Shown here in pieces: positions 5,616 to 5,827 of a stretch of DNA of 5,827 nt. Below the pieces are notes generated by a model, which saw only the letters and a list, made by a program, of their open reading frames with translations, did no database searches and was not told the DNA's origin. Source of the stretch: JOPF136 sp035517515 (lineage in GTDB: Bacteria; Acidobacteriota; Terriglobia; Acidiferrales; UBA7541); assembly GCA_035517515.1 (NCBI GenBank), contig DATIYQ010000328.1, forward strand, positions 1 to 5,827, given 5' to 3'. The position numbers and the translations under genes are program-made. The number at the start of each line of letters is the position of its first letter. Positions within the stretch are counted from its first letter, which is position 1.

Positions 5616-5827
5616 ATGAGCCAAACGGATCATCGTATCGAAGCCCTGTTGGACGCCCTCCAGTCGCGCATCCTGGTTCTGGATGGCGCCATGGGCACCA
5701 TGATCCAGCAGCAGCACCTCACCGCCGCGGATTTTGGCGGACCGCATCTCGAGGGCTGCAACGAATCTCTTGTCGCCACGCGCCCGGACGTCATCCTGGG
5801 CATCCATCGCGCCTACTTCGAAGCCGG
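5616..5827 (+). CDS. metH: Cobalamin-dependent methionine synthase, N-terminal part (3' end outside window)
   Basis: From the ATG at 5616 the frame is open to the window edge, giving 71 residues. They match the start of the homocysteine S-methyltransferase domain of MetH: RILVLDGAMGTMIQ at 18-31, AADF at 37-40, GCNESL in the 47-52 region, and RPDVILGIHRAYFEAG at 56-71. The spacing from the start codon to DGAMGT is close to that of Escherichia coli MetH, supporting this start. The enzyme transfers a methyl group from methyltetrahydrofolate to homocysteine through bound cobalamin in the cytoplasm. Whether this is a full four-domain MetH, a split form or a homocysteine methyltransferase fused to a reductase cannot be seen, since the zinc-binding cysteines and later domains lie downstream. 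No good Shine-Dalgarno sequence precedes the ATG. Confidence 0.9.
   Translation, partial: MSQTDHRIEALLDALQSRILVLDGAMGTMIQQQHLTAADFGGPHLEGCNESLVATRPDVILGIHRAYFEA

Noticed and set aside
5433..5807. 124-codon minus-strand frame overlapping the start of metH
   Set aside because: The plus strand encodes unmistakable MetH N-terminal motifs; the minus frame matches nothing recognised.

Overview
The window is high-GC bacterial DNA with short intergenic gaps. Gene content (a TolB/PD40-type beta-propeller protein, a LiaF-like 'toast-rack' membrane protein, a cobalamin-dependent methionine synthase, a CoA ligase and a chromosomal PIN-domain toxin-antitoxin pair) fits a soil-type Acidobacteriota genome such as the Solibacter/Bryobacter group. 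That assignment is an inference from style and gene families; no rRNA or marker gene is present to prove it.

Layout, left to right. Positions 2-1057 (+) hold the 3' part of a beta-propeller protein with six clear WSPDG blade motifs; its start lies outside the window. It converges, with a gap of only 23 bases, on a complete AMP-forming acyl-CoA synthetase (1081-2796, -), which has all core motifs including the catalytic lysine. The acyl-CoA synthetase is divergent from a small antibiotic-biosynthesis-monooxygenase (ABM)-like protein (2954-3277, +). The space between them carries a good sigma70-like promoter for the ABM gene, with an inverted repeat at the predicted transcription start. Next, on the same strand, is a 308-residue membrane protein (3412-4338) with three N-terminal membrane helices and a beta-rich repeated C-terminal domain of the LiaF/toast-rack type.

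On the minus strand (5252 to 4441) lies a two-gene type II toxin-antitoxin cassette: a SpoVT/AbrB-fold antitoxin followed by a PIN-domain toxin, joined by a GTGA start/stop overlap. Three bases upstream of the antitoxin start codon is a perfect 9+1+9 palindrome, a strong candidate for the autoregulatory operator. About 340 bases without a convincing gene follow. They contain a second short palindrome but no riboswitch that I can recognise. The window ends with the first 71 codons of a methionine synthase gene (metH, from 5616, +).

I see no sign of a phage, insertion sequence, CRISPR array, RNA gene or wholly new multi-gene system. The items most worth a second look are the toxin-antitoxin operator palindrome, the fourfold GAGQ repeat in the toast-rack protein, the Gly-to-Asp change in the hinge motif of the CoA ligase, the dyad over the ABM-gene start site, and the long leader before metH.
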